A DNA stretch of 27,699 bases from CAZHAC01 sp964383855. GTDB lineage: Bacteria > Chloroflexota > Dormibacteria > Dormibacterales > Dormibacteraceae. Shown here piece after piece: positions 1 to 7,955 of this stretch (position 1 is the first letter of the stretch; each line of letters begins with the position of its first letter). Both the position numbers and the translations under genes were made by a program. The stretch spans positions 1 through 27,699 of the forward strand of contig CAYLIP010000036.1 in assembly GCA_964383855.1 (NCBI GenBank), read 5' to 3'. Below the pieces are notes generated by a model. That model did no database searches. It was given only the letters and a program-made list of their open reading frames with translations, and had not been told where the DNA came from.

Positions 1-624
1 CACCTCGGCGATGTTGCGGACCTGGCCGGTCAGGTTGGCCGCCATCAGGTTCACGTTGTCGGTCAGCTCACGCCACACCCCGGAGACCCCGCGCACGCGC
101 GCCTGGCCGCCCAGCTTGCCCTCCAGGCCGACCTCCCCGGCGACCCTCGTCACCTCGCCCGCGAAGGAGTTCAACTGGTCGACCATGGTGTTCACGGTCT
201 TGGCCGTGCGCAGGAACTGGCCCTGCAGGCGGCGGCCGTCGACGTCGGTGCTCATCGTCTGCGAGAGGTCACCGCTGGCCACGGCGGTGATCACGCGGGC
301 CATCTCACTGGTCGGCGCCGCCAGGTCGTCGATCAGCGTGTTGACGGCCTCGACCTTGGACAGCCAGCCGCCCTGGAGGCCGGCGGTCGAGCACTTGTGC
401 CCGATCTTGCCCTCTTTGCCCACGACCCGCCCCATCCGCTCCAGCTCGCCCTGGATCCGCGAGCTGGTCTCGACCACCTCGTTGAGCACGTCGGCGATCT
501 TGCCCGCCACCCCGGTCAGGTCCCCGGGCATGCGCACGGAGAAGTCTCCTCGCTTGTAACCGTTCAATACCTCGAGCAGCAGCCTCTCGTCGAGCTGCTC
601 GGTCGCGCGGGCGGCTGTGGACAT
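1..624 (-). CDS. Multi-HAMP cytoplasmic sensor kinase, N-terminal part (cut by window edge)
   Basis: The reading frame starts at ATG 624 and runs open to base 1, giving the first 208 residues. A purine-rich ribosome binding site (GGAAGGGGAG) precedes the ATG. There is no signal peptide or membrane segment at the N-terminus. The protein is built of repeating HAMP-like units: one around residues 16-60, a second around 85-150 with the motif VNTLIDDLAAPTSEMARV and later VNTMVDQLNSFAGEVTRVA, and a third starting with GVWRELTDNVNLMAANLT near residue 182. This repeat style is known from soluble multi-HAMP hybrid histidine kinases (Nik1/group III-like). The kinase core and any GAF or receiver domains would lie beyond the window, so histidine kinase is inferred from the HAMP array. 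It is divergent from the tetR operon. A methyl-accepting protein is a less likely alternative. Confidence 0.85.
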   Translation of the reverse strand, partial: MSTAARATEQLDERLLLEVLNGYKRGDFSVRMPGDLTGVAGKIADVLNEVVETSSRIQGELERMGRVVGKEGKIGHKCSTAGLQGGWLSKVEAVNTLIDDLAAPTSEMARVITAVASGDLSQTMSTDVDGRRLQGQFLRTAKTVNTMVDQLNSFAGEVTRVAGEVGLEGKLGGQARVRGVSGVWRELTDNVNLMAANLTGQVRNIAEV

Positions 625-666
625 ACTCCCCTTCCTTAGTGCGTGATCTCTCACTCGGTGTGTACC

Positions 667-688
667 GATACCGGGTGGCAACGGTATC
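667..688. promoter_or_regulatory. Inverted repeat in the kinase/tetR divergent region, possible operator
   Basis: Perfect 7-base arms GATACCG and CGGTATC are separated by 8 bases. The repeat lies between the divergent kinase and tetR starts. On the minus strand it sits just downstream of a possible -10 (CATAAT, 705-700), so it would fall at the start of the kinase transcript. It differs in sequence from the palindrome at 745-766, so it may bind a different protein. The promoter assignment is weak because no clear -35 was found. Confidence 0.4.
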
Positions 689-744
689 AGCTAGTCCGCA
701 TTATGCACTCCCGATTGCGGCCATCCCGGAGGCCGCAGGTGAAA

Positions 745-766
745 TTTGGTTGGTCGACCAACTAAA
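745..766. promoter_or_regulatory. Palindromic operator over the tetR promoter
   Basis: The core GTTGGTCGACCAAC (749-762) is a perfect 14-base palindrome. It extends to 22 bases (745-766) with a single mismatched pair. Length and symmetry are typical of operators bound by TetR-family dimers. It overlaps a -10-like hexamer TAAACT (763-768), which lies exactly 6 bases before the GTG start of tetR. A bound repressor would therefore block its own promoter and that of the downstream exporter. Autoregulation is inferred from position, not shown. Confidence 0.7.
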
Positions 767-774
767 CTCGCGCC

Positions 775-1326
775 GTGCCCAGGGAGACCCGCGACCGGAT
801 CGTCGATGCCGCCTACGCCACCCTGGTCGGGCTCGGCTATGAGGCGACCTCGATCAAGGACATCGCGGCCGCCGCAGGCGTCGCACCGGGCCTCGTCCAC
901 TACTACTTCAACTCCAAGGAGGAGCTCGTCCTGGCCGCCATCCGCTTCGGCTGCGACGATTACGCCCGAGCCTCCGAGTTGGCGCCCGAGCAGGAGGCGA
1001 TGGCGGCCTTCGCAGCAGCCAAGATGGGCGCGCGCGAGCGCGCCGGTTTTTTCCGCCTCTTCATAGACATGTGCGGCGTGGCGATGCACAACCCCGCGGT
1101 GGCCGAGGTGCTGCGCCAGTTCGTGGACGAGGACCGGGGCGAGGTCGAGCGGCTGGCGCGGGCCGTGCTGGCCCAGCGCGAGCGGCCGGGATCTGAAGCG
1201 CCGGCCATCGCCGGCGCCATCTGGGGCGCGATTTTCGGCGTCATCCTGCAGGGCTTGCTCGATCCCGGATTCGATCGTGACGGCGCCATCGACGCGCTGG
1301 CGCGCATGGCATTGGAGGGGGCTTAG
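775..1326 (+). CDS. TetR/AcrR family transcriptional regulator
   Basis: 183 residues, GTG start at 775. The N-terminal helix-turn-helix spans about residues 5-50, with the family pattern RIVDAAYATLVGLGYEATS followed by IKDIAAAAGVAPGLVHYYF and a KEEL cap. The C-terminal two thirds is a variable helical ligand-binding and dimerisation domain. There is no Shine-Dalgarno sequence before the GTG; instead a -10-like TAAACT ends 6 bases upstream, which suggests a leaderless mRNA. A palindrome overlaps this promoter. The stop is only 2 bases from the MMPL exporter start, so the regulator probably represses its own operon and is released by a hydrophobic ligand related to the exporter substrate. The ligand cannot be told from sequence. 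Confidence 0.93.
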   Translation: MPRETRDRIVDAAYATLVGLGYEATSIKDIAAAAGVAPGLVHYYFNSKEELVLAAIRFGCDDYARASELAPEQEAMAAFAAAKMGARERAGFFRLFIDMCGVAMHNPAVAEVLRQFVDEDRGEVERLARAVLAQRERPGSEAPAIAGAIWGAIFGVILQGLLDPGFDRDGAIDALARMALEGA

Positions 1327-1328
1327 AC

Positions 1329-3524
1329 ATGTTCGACCGCTGGGGAAGATTCGTTCACCGCCACCGCTGGCCGGTCCTGCTTGCTTCGGCCGTGCTGCTC
1401 GCGCTGTCGATCGTCGCGCTCCGGAGCGGCGGCCAGCTGAGCAGCGGCGGCCAGCTCGAGGGCAACCTGCAGGCCGCCCGAGCCAGCCGGCTCGTCTCCT
1501 CCGAGATCACGCAGAAGTCGGCCACGCCGGGTACCAGCTTCCTGATCCTGCTCCACAGTGACTCGCTGACGGCCGCCGATCCCGACTTTCGCGCCGGCGT
1601 CACGGCGGCGCTCGCCGGTCTGCGCGCCGACCGCCGGGTGGCGGGGGTCGTCACGCCCTATGACGTGCCCCCCGCCCTCGGGGCCGGGCTGACCTCGAAG
1701 GACTCGCACACGGTGCTCGCGAACGTGCAGTTGAAGGAGGGCAGCACCCAGGCCCAGCACTACTTCAAACAGCTCCGGGAGGAGGTCCACCCGGGCGCCC
1801 TCGCCGTCTCCTACACGGGCACGGTGCCCATCAACATGGGCTTCAACTCGACCCTGGAAAGCGACCTCCAGCGGGCCGAGTTCGTGAGCCTGCCGGTCTC
1901 GCTGATACTCCTCCTGCTCATCTTCGGCGCGGCCGTCGCGGCGGCGCTGCCGCTGGGCGTCGGCGTATTGGCGATCGTCGGCGGCCTGGCCGGGACGCTC
2001 CTGCTGGCGCGCGTCACCGACGTCTCCCAGTACGCGCTCAACATCGTCACCCTGATCGGACTCGGCGTCGCCATCGACTACTCCCTCTTCATCGTCAACC
2101 GCTTCCGGGAGGAGCTGGCCGCCGGGGCCACCCGGGAGGAGGCGATGGGGCTGACCATGGCGACCGCCGGCCGCGCCATCACGTTCTCAGGCGTCACGGT
2201 CGCGATCGGCCTCTCGGCCATGCTCTTCTACCGAGGCACGTTCCTGGCCTCGATGGGAGCCGCCGGGGCGATCGTGGTCTTCGTCGCCGTCCTCTACGGA
2301 CTGACCTTTCTGCCCGCCATGCTGGCGGTTCTCGGGCCCCGCGTCGACAGCCTCCGCCTGCCGCGCCTCACGCGGAGCCGCGAGACTCACCTCTGGCGAG
2401 GCATCGCGCACAGCGTGATGCGGCGGCCGCTGGTCGTCCTGGTGCCGGCTCTCGGCTTCCTGCTCCTGGCCGGCGCCCCCTTCCTCCACGTCCGCCTCGC
2501 CAACGGCGACGTTGACATGCTGCCTCCGAAGCTGCCGGCCCGGCAGGCCTACGACCAGCTGCTCCGGGACTTTCCAGGCCAGAACCAGAACACCTTCACG
2601 CTGGTCGTTCACTTCACGGGCGGCGACACGTCCCCGGCGGCCCACACCGCCGACGTCCAGGCACTGGCCGGCCGGGCCGGCCGCCTTGGCGGGGTGGTCG
2701 GCGTGAGCCCGGAGCCGGAGTGGCGCGCCGGCCGCGACATCACGGTTCTCGAGGTCCAGAGCAACCGGCCGGCGAGCAGCGACGGGGCGCGCACGCTCCT
2801 GAAGGAGCTGCGCGCGCAGTCGGTACCGGACGGCGAGGTTCTCGTCACCGGCCAGACCGCCTACGACGTGGACGTCATCCGGTCGATCCTGGACACGACT
2901 CCGCGCGCGGTGGCGTTCGTTCTCGCCGTGACCTACCTCGTCCTCTTTCTGCTCACGGGCTCGCTGGTGCTACCGCTGAAGGCGCTGGTGACCAACGTGC
3001 TGTCGATCGGCGCGTCCTTCGGAGCGCTGGTCTGGATCTTCCAGGACGGCCATCTCTCCTCCCTGCTCGGCTTCACGCCCCAGTCGATCGACCCCACCAT
3101 CCCGGTGATCCTCTTCAGCATCGTGTTCGGACTCTCGATGGACTACGAGGTGCTGCTGGTGAGCCGGATCCAGGAGGAGTACCGCCGGCTCGGCGACAAC
3201 ACCGCCGGCGTCGCCGAGGGCCTGCAGAGGAGCGGGCGCCTGATCACCGGCGCGGCCGCGATCATGTTCGCGGTCTTCCTCTCCTTCGGCCTGGCCCAGG
3301 TCGTCATCATCAAGGCGATCGGGCTCGGCCTGGCGATCGCCGTCGCCATCGACGCCACCCTGGTCAGGGCGCTGGTCGTGCCCGCCGTGATGCGGCTGCT
3401 GGGCCGCTGGAACTGGTGGGCGCCGCACCCGCTGCGCTGGCTGCACGACCGCGTCGGACTGCAGCATGAACCGTCCAGCGGCCCGGCGGGGATGAGACCC
3501 ACCGCTCGCGAGGAGGCCTCGTGA
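1329..3524 (+). CDS. MMPL/RND-family membrane transporter
   Basis: 731 residues, ATG start 2 bases after the tetR stop. The layout is the MMPL pattern of two similar halves: an N-terminal membrane helix (about 14-31), an extracytoplasmic domain, then a helix bundle. Each half carries the signature in its bundle: GLGVAIDYSLFIVNRFREE near residue 244 and LSMDYEVLLVSRIQEEY near residue 600. The paired Asp-Tyr motifs are the proton-relay type seen in MmpL proteins. Members export lipids, siderophores or other hydrophobic compounds using the proton gradient. It shares an operon with TetR upstream and a DUF385 protein downstream, overlapping the latter by 4 bases. The substrate is unknown; a drug or lipid efflux role is inferred. 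Confidence 0.93.
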   Translation: MFDRWGRFVHRHRWPVLLASAVLLALSIVALRSGGQLSSGGQLEGNLQAARASRLVSSEITQKSATPGTSFLILLHSDSLTAADPDFRAGVTAALAGLRADRRVAGVVTPYDVPPALGAGLTSKDSHTVLANVQLKEGSTQAQHYFKQLREEVHPGALAVSYTGTVPINMGFNSTLESDLQRAEFVSLPVSLILLLLIFGAAVAAALPLGVGVLAIVGGLAGTLLLARVTDVSQYALNIVTLIGLGVAIDYSLFIVNRFREELAAGATREEAMGLTMATAGRAITFSGVTVAIGLSAMLFYRGTFLASMGAAGAIVVFVAVLYGLTFLPAMLAVLGPRVDSLRLPRLTRSRETHLWRGIAHSVMRRPLVVLVPALGFLLLAGAPFLHVRLANGDVDMLPPKLPARQAYDQLLRDFPGQNQNTFTLVVHFTGGDTSPAAHTADVQALAGRAGRLGGVVGVSPEPEWRAGRDITVLEVQSNRPASSDGARTLLKELRAQSVPDGEVLVTGQTAYDVDVIRSILDTTPRAVAFVLAVTYLVLFLLTGSLVLPLKALVTNVLSIGASFGALVWIFQDGHLSSLLGFTPQSIDPTIPVILFSIVFGLSMDYEVLLVSRIQEEYRRLGDNTAGVAEGLQRSGRLITGAAAIMFAVFLSFGLAQVVIIKAIGLGLAIAVAIDATLVRALVVPAVMRLLGRWNWWAPHPLRWLHDRVGLQHEPSSGPAGMRPTAREEAS

Positions 3525-3910
3525 GCGACCATCTACCGGTCCCCCGGTGGCTCCTGCCGGTCAACGCCGCCCTGGTCGCTCTCGGCCTCGGCGACGCCAT
3601 CAGGGTCCGCGGCCGCAAGACCGGCAGGACCCGGTCACTGACCGTCAACGTGCTCGACCAGGACGGGCGCCTCTACCTGGTCGCCCCCCGAGGCAACACC
3701 CAGTGGGTGCGCAACGCGCGCGCGTCGGGCGAGCTCGAGGTGCGCCGCCGTGGCTCCTGGCGCCGGTTCCGGCTGCGCGAGATCCCGGCCAGCGAGCGCC
3801 AGCCGTTCATCGACGCTTACCTCGCCAGGTGGGGCTGGCAGGTCGGGGCGCAGTTCAAGGCGCTGCCCGGCCCCGATCAGCACCCGGTCTTCGAGCTGAT
3901 TCCCATCTGA
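3521..3910 (+). CDS. DUF385 / deazaflavin-dependent nitroreductase-family protein
   Basis: 129 residues, GTG start sharing bases with the exporter stop (GTGA), with GAGGAGG just upstream. The central segment has the family pattern RVRGRKTGRTRSLTV, then LYLVAPRGNTQWVRNARASG and a basic ELEVRRRG stretch. These match the F420-binding, split-barrel Ddn-like family (DUF385). Characterised relatives use reduced F420 to reduce quinones or nitro compounds, and many members are uncharacterised. The length is normal. Cotranscription with TetR and an MMPL exporter suggests modification or detoxification of the same hydrophobic compound that is exported. The cofactor is inferred from the family; no F420 biosynthesis gene is in this window. 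Confidence 0.85.
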   Translation: MSDHLPVPRWLLPVNAALVALGLGDAIRVRGRKTGRTRSLTVNVLDQDGRLYLVAPRGNTQWVRNARASGELEVRRRGSWRRFRLREIPASERQPFIDAYLARWGWQVGAQFKALPGPDQHPVFELIPI

Positions 3911-3914
3911 ACCG

Positions 3915-3940
3915 GGCCGCCGGTCCGGGGCTTCGCGGCC
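3915..3940. terminator. Weak hairpin between convergent DUF385 gene and aroF
   Basis: GGCCGC (3915-3920) and GCGGCC (3935-3940) form a 6-base-pair stem with a 14-base loop in the 37-base gap between two converging genes. No T tract follows on either strand. It may help end both transcripts, but such short GC stems occur by chance in DNA this rich in G and C. Confidence 0.3.
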
Positions 3941-3947
3941 GGCCTGA

Positions 3948-4991
3948 TCAGCCCCTGGCGGCTTGCGCGGAGACGGCTGCCCCTGCTCCGAGGGCAGCCG
4001 TGAGCCGGTCGAGGTCGTCCATCAGCCGGTCGAAGGCGGCCAGGTCGAGTGACTGGGCTCCGTCGGAGAGCGCCTCGTCCGGCCGCGGATGGACCTCCAC
4101 GATCAGCGCCTGCGCCCCGGCCGCGACCGCGGCCAGCGACATCGGCCGCACGAGCGTCCACTTGCCGGTCGCCTGCGATGGGTCGACCACCACCGGCAGG
4201 TGCGAGAGCTCGCGCACCAGGGGCACGATGTTGAGGTCGAGCGTGAAGCGGGTGGCGGTCTCGAAGGTGCGGATTCCGCGCTCGCACAGCATCACGTCGC
4301 GGTTGCCCTGCGAGAGGACGTACTCGGCGGCCAGGAGCCACTCCTCGACCGTCGAGGACATGCCTCGCTTGAGCAGCACCGGCTTCCCGGTCCGGCCCAC
4401 CTCCTGGAGCAGGGCGTAGTTCTGCATGTTCCGGGTGCCGACCTGGAGCACGTCGACGTAGCGGGCGCAGAGCTCGACGTCGGCCGGCGTGACCACCTCT
4501 GAAACGACCTTCAGCCCGGTCTCTTCGCGGGCGCCGGCCAGCATCCGCAGACCTGCCTCGCCCAGCCCCTGGAAAGAGTAGGGCGACGTCCGCGGCTTGA
4601 AGGCGCCACCCCGCAGGAGCTTCGCCCCGCGGGCGGCCACGTGGCGGGCGGTCTCGATCAGCATCTCCTCGCCCTCGACCGAGCAGGGGCCGGCCATGAC
4701 GACCACCGGGTTCGAGCCGCCGATCCTGACCCCGCCCACGTCGATCACCGTGTCCCTCGGCCGGAACTCGCGGCTGGCCAGCTTGAACGGCTTGGTGATG
4801 GGGACGATCTCCTGGATGCCCGGGAGATGGGAGAAGGCCTCGCGGTAGGCGTAGGCGTTGGAGCCGATCACCCCGATCAGCGTGCGATCCTCGCCGCGCG
4901 AGAGCTCGACCTTGAGCCCGATCTCCTTGACACGGTCGACCACGGCGTCGATCTGCGGTTCGGTGGCCTGGTGCGACATGACGATGATCAA
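3948..4991 (-). CDS. aroF: 3-deoxy-7-phosphoheptulonate (DAHP) synthase, type I-beta
   Basis: 347 residues, TTG start at 4991 overlapping the aroH stop (TTGA), with GGAG 8 bases upstream. Residues 1-70 are the ferredoxin-like regulatory domain of Thermotoga-type enzymes. The barrel follows with VVVMAGPCSVE (98-106), KLLRGGAFKPRTSPYSFQG (124-142) and IVEVHPRPDEALSDG (297-311). The enzyme joins PEP and erythrose 4-phosphate, the first step of the shikimate pathway. Family metal ligands map to Cys103, Glu299 and Asp310, but the His expected in the DPSH motif is Gln273 (DPSQATG). This gene ends the trp operon and converges on the DUF385 gene. The N-terminal domain suggests feedback control by Tyr or Phe. 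Confidence 0.95.
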   Translation of the reverse strand: MIIVMSHQATEPQIDAVVDRVKEIGLKVELSRGEDRTLIGVIGSNAYAYREAFSHLPGIQEIVPITKPFKLASREFRPRDTVIDVGGVRIGGSNPVVVMAGPCSVEGEEMLIETARHVAARGAKLLRGGAFKPRTSPYSFQGLGEAGLRMLAGAREETGLKVVSEVVTPADVELCARYVDVLQVGTRNMQNYALLQEVGRTGKPVLLKRGMSSTVEEWLLAAEYVLSQGNRDVMLCERGIRTFETATRFTLDLNIVPLVRELSHLPVVVDPSQATGKWTLVRPMSLAAVAAGAQALIVEVHPRPDEALSDGAQSLDLAAFDRLMDDLDRLTAALGAGAAVSAQAARG

Positions 4992-5389
4992 GCTCGGGTC
5001 TCCAGTTCGCCACGCATCCTATCCAGATCGGCCTTGATGGCGTTCGCGCCGCGCAGGTAGGCATGGCGCATCTGCTTCTGAGAACGGTCGGTGTTGTAGA
5101 GGATCAGGGCCCGGATGCAGCGGGAGACCCCTCGCGGATTGGGCAGCTTGACGTTCATGTCGTGGCCACAGAGCAGCGGCACGTCGACCCAGGCGAGCTG
5201 GCGCGCGGCCAGGGCCGGGAACTCGGCGTTGAGATCGGGCGTCGTCGTCAGGTAGACGAAGGCGACCTCGTCGATGTCGAGGTCGTTGAGCCGGGCCAGC
5301 TCGGTGAGCAGCTCCCGGGTGGCCTCGACGATCGCCTCAGCCGTGTTCGCCTCGGCCGTCGTCGCCCCGCGTATCCCCCTCACCGGCAT
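4988..5389 (-). CDS. aroH: Chorismate mutase, AroH class
   Basis: 133 residues. The N-terminus reads VRGIRGATTAEANT, the hallmark of the small trimeric Bacillus-type chorismate mutase; the Arg of IRGATT is an active-site residue. Later CIRALILYNTDRSQKQMRHAYLRGA (from about residue 91) carries the second active-site region; AYL is the family's usual end of that strand. The enzyme converts chorismate to prephenate for Phe and Tyr. The ATG at 5389 overlaps trpA by 10 bases and has GAGGAG 11 bases upstream. A GTG at 5383 (4-base overlap) would also give a normal N-terminus. It overlaps aroF by 4 bases. Confidence 0.94.
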   Translation of the reverse strand: MPVRGIRGATTAEANTAEAIVEATRELLTELARLNDLDIDEVAFVYLTTTPDLNAEFPALAARQLAWVDVPLLCGHDMNVKLPNPRGVSRCIRALILYNTDRSQKQMRHAYLRGANAIKADLDRMRGELETRA

Positions 5390-6159
5390 GCGGCGACCAG
5401 CTCCTCGAGCAGCGGAATCGGGTCCTCCCCCTCGTGGACGCGCTGGAGGAGCGCCGAGGCGACGACGGCAGCGTCGGCCCGGCCCTGGAGCCGGCGGAGG
5501 TGCTCGGGTCGCGAGATGCCAAAGCCGGCCGCCACCGGGAGCGCGGTCGCCTGCCGAACCCGCGCCAGGAGCGCCTCGAGACCGGGGTCGAGCTCCGAGC
5601 GGGCTCCGGTGACCCCGGACAGGGTGACGCAGTAGACGAAGCCCGAGCTCGCCGCCGCCACCGCCCGCAGGCGCTCGTCGGTGCTGGTCGGCGCGACCAG
5701 GAAGACGGTCTCCACGCCCGCCTGATGCAGCGGTTCGGCCACCGACGCCGACTCCTCGGCGGGCAGGTCGGGCACGATCACTCCAGCCACCCCGGCCTGG
5801 GCCGCATGTTCGGCGAAGCGCTCGATGCCGTAGGCCAGCACCGGGTTGACGTAGGTCATGACCACGACCGGAACGCCCTCGCGGCCGACCTCGCCGGCGA
5901 TCGCGAGCGCCGCCGACACCGTCATGCCGCCCGCCAGGGCGGCCTGACCCGCGCGCTGGATGGTGGGACCGTCGGCCAGCGGGTCGGAGAAGGGAATGCC
6001 GACCTCGATCGCGGCGGCGCCGGCGGCGGCGTAGCGGCGGCCGAGCTCGGCCGACCGGCCCCGGTCCGGGTAGCCGGCCATCAGATACGGGATGACGCGG
6101 ACGCCGCGACCGGCGGAGCGAACCGCCGCCTCCAGCCTGGACGCGGTTGCCTCAGCCAC
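5380..6159 (-). CDS. trpA: Tryptophan synthase alpha chain
   Basis: 259 residues from GTG 6159. GGAGG lies 6 bases before this GTG and the gene overlaps the trpB end by 8 bases, so this start is preferred to one 75 bases further upstream inside trpB. IEVGIPFSDPLADGPTIQ (51-68) carries the two catalytic acids Glu52 and Asp63, and YCVTLSGVTGAR is the phosphate-loop region. TrpA cleaves indole-3-glycerol phosphate to indole and glyceraldehyde 3-phosphate, and passes indole to TrpB through the tunnel. The length is close to the family norm. It is translationally coupled on both sides. Confidence 0.96.
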   Translation of the reverse strand: MAEATASRLEAAVRSAGRGVRVIPYLMAGYPDRGRSAELGRRYAAAGAAAIEVGIPFSDPLADGPTIQRAGQAALAGGMTVSAALAIAGEVGREGVPVVVMTYVNPVLAYGIERFAEHAAQAGVAGVIVPDLPAEESASVAEPLHQAGVETVFLVAPTSTDERLRAVAAASSGFVYCVTLSGVTGARSELDPGLEALLARVRQATALPVAAGFGISRPEHLRRLQGRADAAVVASALLQRVHEGEDPIPLLEELVAACR

Positions 6160-7324
6160 CGAACGCCTCCACCGTGTCCAGGTCCTTGTCCCCGCGGCCG
6201 CTGAGGCAGACCAGGATCCTTCCGCCCCGCCCAAGCTCGCCGGCCAGGCGTTCGGCGTGCGCCAGCGCGTGGGCCGGCTCGAGCGCCGGGATGATGCCCT
6301 CCAGCCGGGTGCAAAGCCGGAAGGCGGCGACCGCGGCCTGGTCGTCGACGGCGATGTACTCGGCCCGCTCCATCAGCCGCAGGAAGGAGTGCTCGGGGCC
6401 CACGCCCGGATAGTCGAGGCCGGCGGAGACCGAATGAGTCACGGCGACCTGCCCGTCGGCGTCCTGGAGCAGGTAGGAGTAGGAGCCGTGGAGCACCCCG
6501 GGCCGCCCGGCCACCAGCGAGGCGGCGTTGTCGCCGACCCCCATCCCCCGCCCGGCCGCCTCCACCCCGATCAGCCGCACTTCGGTGTCGCCGGTGAAGG
6601 CGGTGAACATGCCGATCGCGTTGGAACCGCCCCCCACGCAGGCCACCACGGCATCTGGCAGCCGGCCCTCGGCGGCCAGGTACTGCCGGCGCGCCTCGTC
6701 GCCGATCACCCTCTGCAGATCCCGCACCATCAGTGGATAGGGGTGCGGGCCGACCGCCGACCCGATGATGTAGTGGGTGTCGGCGACGTTGGTGACCCAG
6801 TCCCGGATGGCCTCGCTGGTGGCGTCCTTCAGCGTCGCCGTGCCCGATGTCACCGTCCTCACCTCGGCGCCCAGCATCCGCATCCGGCGCACGTTGATCG
6901 CCTGCCGGCGCATGTCCTCCTCGCCCATGTACACGGCGCAGTCGAGGCCGAAGCGCGCGCAGACGGTGGCCGTGGCCACGCCATGCTGGCCGGCCCCGGT
7001 CTCGGCGATGATCCGGCGCTTACCCATCCGGACGGCCAGCAGAGCCTGCCCGAGCGCGTTGTTGAGCTTGTGGGCGCCGGTGTGGCAGAGATCCTCGCGT
7101 TTCAGATGAATACGGGCCCCGCCGAAATGCTCGGTCAGCCGCTCGGCGGCGTAGATCGGCGTCGGCCGGCCCACGAAGGCATGGCGCTGAGCCTCCAGCT
7201 CGAGCTGAAACTCGGGGTCCTCCCAGGCCTCCGTCCAGGCCTCCTCAAGCTCGCCGAGGGCCACCATCAGAGTCTCGGGAACGTACTGCCCCCCGAAAGG
7301 CCCGAACCTACCCCTGACTTCCAC
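6152..7324 (-). CDS. trpB: Tryptophan synthase beta chain
   Basis: 390 residues, GTG start at 7324 inside the end of trpF (17-base overlap), with GGAGG 9 bases upstream. The N-terminus GRFGPFGGQYVPETLM is typical of TrpB1. KREDLCHTGAHKLNNALGQ places the PLP lysine at Lys86, and AETGAGQHGVATA plus GGGSNAIGMF are the substrate and cofactor-phosphate loops. The enzyme condenses indole with serine to make tryptophan. It sits directly before trpA, its partner in the alpha2-beta2 complex. Nothing about it is unusual. Confidence 0.97.
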   Translation of the reverse strand: MEVRGRFGPFGGQYVPETLMVALGELEEAWTEAWEDPEFQLELEAQRHAFVGRPTPIYAAERLTEHFGGARIHLKREDLCHTGAHKLNNALGQALLAVRMGKRRIIAETGAGQHGVATATVCARFGLDCAVYMGEEDMRRQAINVRRMRMLGAEVRTVTSGTATLKDATSEAIRDWVTNVADTHYIIGSAVGPHPYPLMVRDLQRVIGDEARRQYLAAEGRLPDAVVACVGGGSNAIGMFTAFTGDTEVRLIGVEAAGRGMGVGDNAASLVAGRPGVLHGSYSYLLQDADGQVAVTHSVSAGLDYPGVGPEHSFLRLMERAEYIAVDDQAAVAAFRLCTRLEGIIPALEPAHALAHAERLAGELGRGGRILVCLSGRGDKDLDTVEAFGG

Positions 7325-7955
7325 CGCGTGCGGCCTCCACGAACGCCCGGATCAGCTCCGGGTCCTTGACCCGGGGCTCGCGCTCGACTCCGCTCGAGAC
7401 GTCGACCCCGTGGGGCCGGTGCCGGACCACGACTTCCGACACGTTACCCGGGTTGAGGCCGCCGGCCACGATGACGCGCCGAGTCCGGATCAGCTCGGTG
7501 GCGGCCGCCCAGTCCCACGTCCGCCCGGTTCCCCCCCGCTGGTCGGGCGACCAGGAGTCGAGCAGGACCGGGTCGGGCCAGGCCTCGGCGTCGGGAAGGG
7601 CTCCGTCGCGGACCTTGAGGGCCTTGATCACCGGCCGAGGCGCCACGAAGGCGGGCGGCTCGGAGCCGTGGAGCTGGACCCAGTCCAGCCCGACGAAGTC
7701 GGCCACCTGGCGGATCTCCGCGGGATCCTGGTCGATAAACACGCCAACCACACCCGGCCGGCGATCGAGACCATCGACGATGGCCCGGGCCTGCTCGGGC
7801 GTCAGCCGGCGCAGCGACGTACAGAAGTGAAAGCCGATCAGGTCGGCGCCGGCCCGCGCGGCGGCGGCCGCGCCGGCGGCGTCGCAGATTCCGCAGACCT
7901 TGACGAGCACTCCCTGCCCGGGTTCCCGAGAGACGCCGAAGGAGGCCGCCGTCAT
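7308..7955 (-). CDS. trpF: Phosphoribosylanthranilate isomerase
   Basis: 215 residues. The ATG at 7955 overlaps the trpC stop (ATGA). VKVCGICDAAGAAAAARAGAD starts at about residue 18, with the catalytic Cys in KVCGI. VQLHGSE (93-99) and the late DVSSGVE segment (185-191), where Asp is the general acid, complete the active site. It isomerises phosphoribosylanthranilate to CdRP. Residues before Val18 are not conserved. The start overlaps the end of trpC without a strong ribosome binding site, so coupling to trpC translation is likely. Confidence 0.95.
   Translation of the reverse strand: MTAASFGVSREPGQGVLVKVCGICDAAGAAAAARAGADLIGFHFCTSLRRLTPEQARAIVDGLDRRPGVVGVFIDQDPAEIRQVADFVGLDWVQLHGSEPPAFVAPRPVIKALKVRDGALPDAEAWPDPVLLDSWSPDQRGGTGRTWDWAAATELIRTRRVIVAGGLNPGNVSEVVVRHRPHGVDVSSGVEREPRVKDPELIRAFVEAARGGSQG

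Noticed and set aside
6092..7369. 425-residue open frame opposite trpB
   Set aside because: It is a shadow of the TrpB frame in high-GC DNA; its product is Gly/Pro/His/Arg-rich with no domain, and TrpB is unmistakable.
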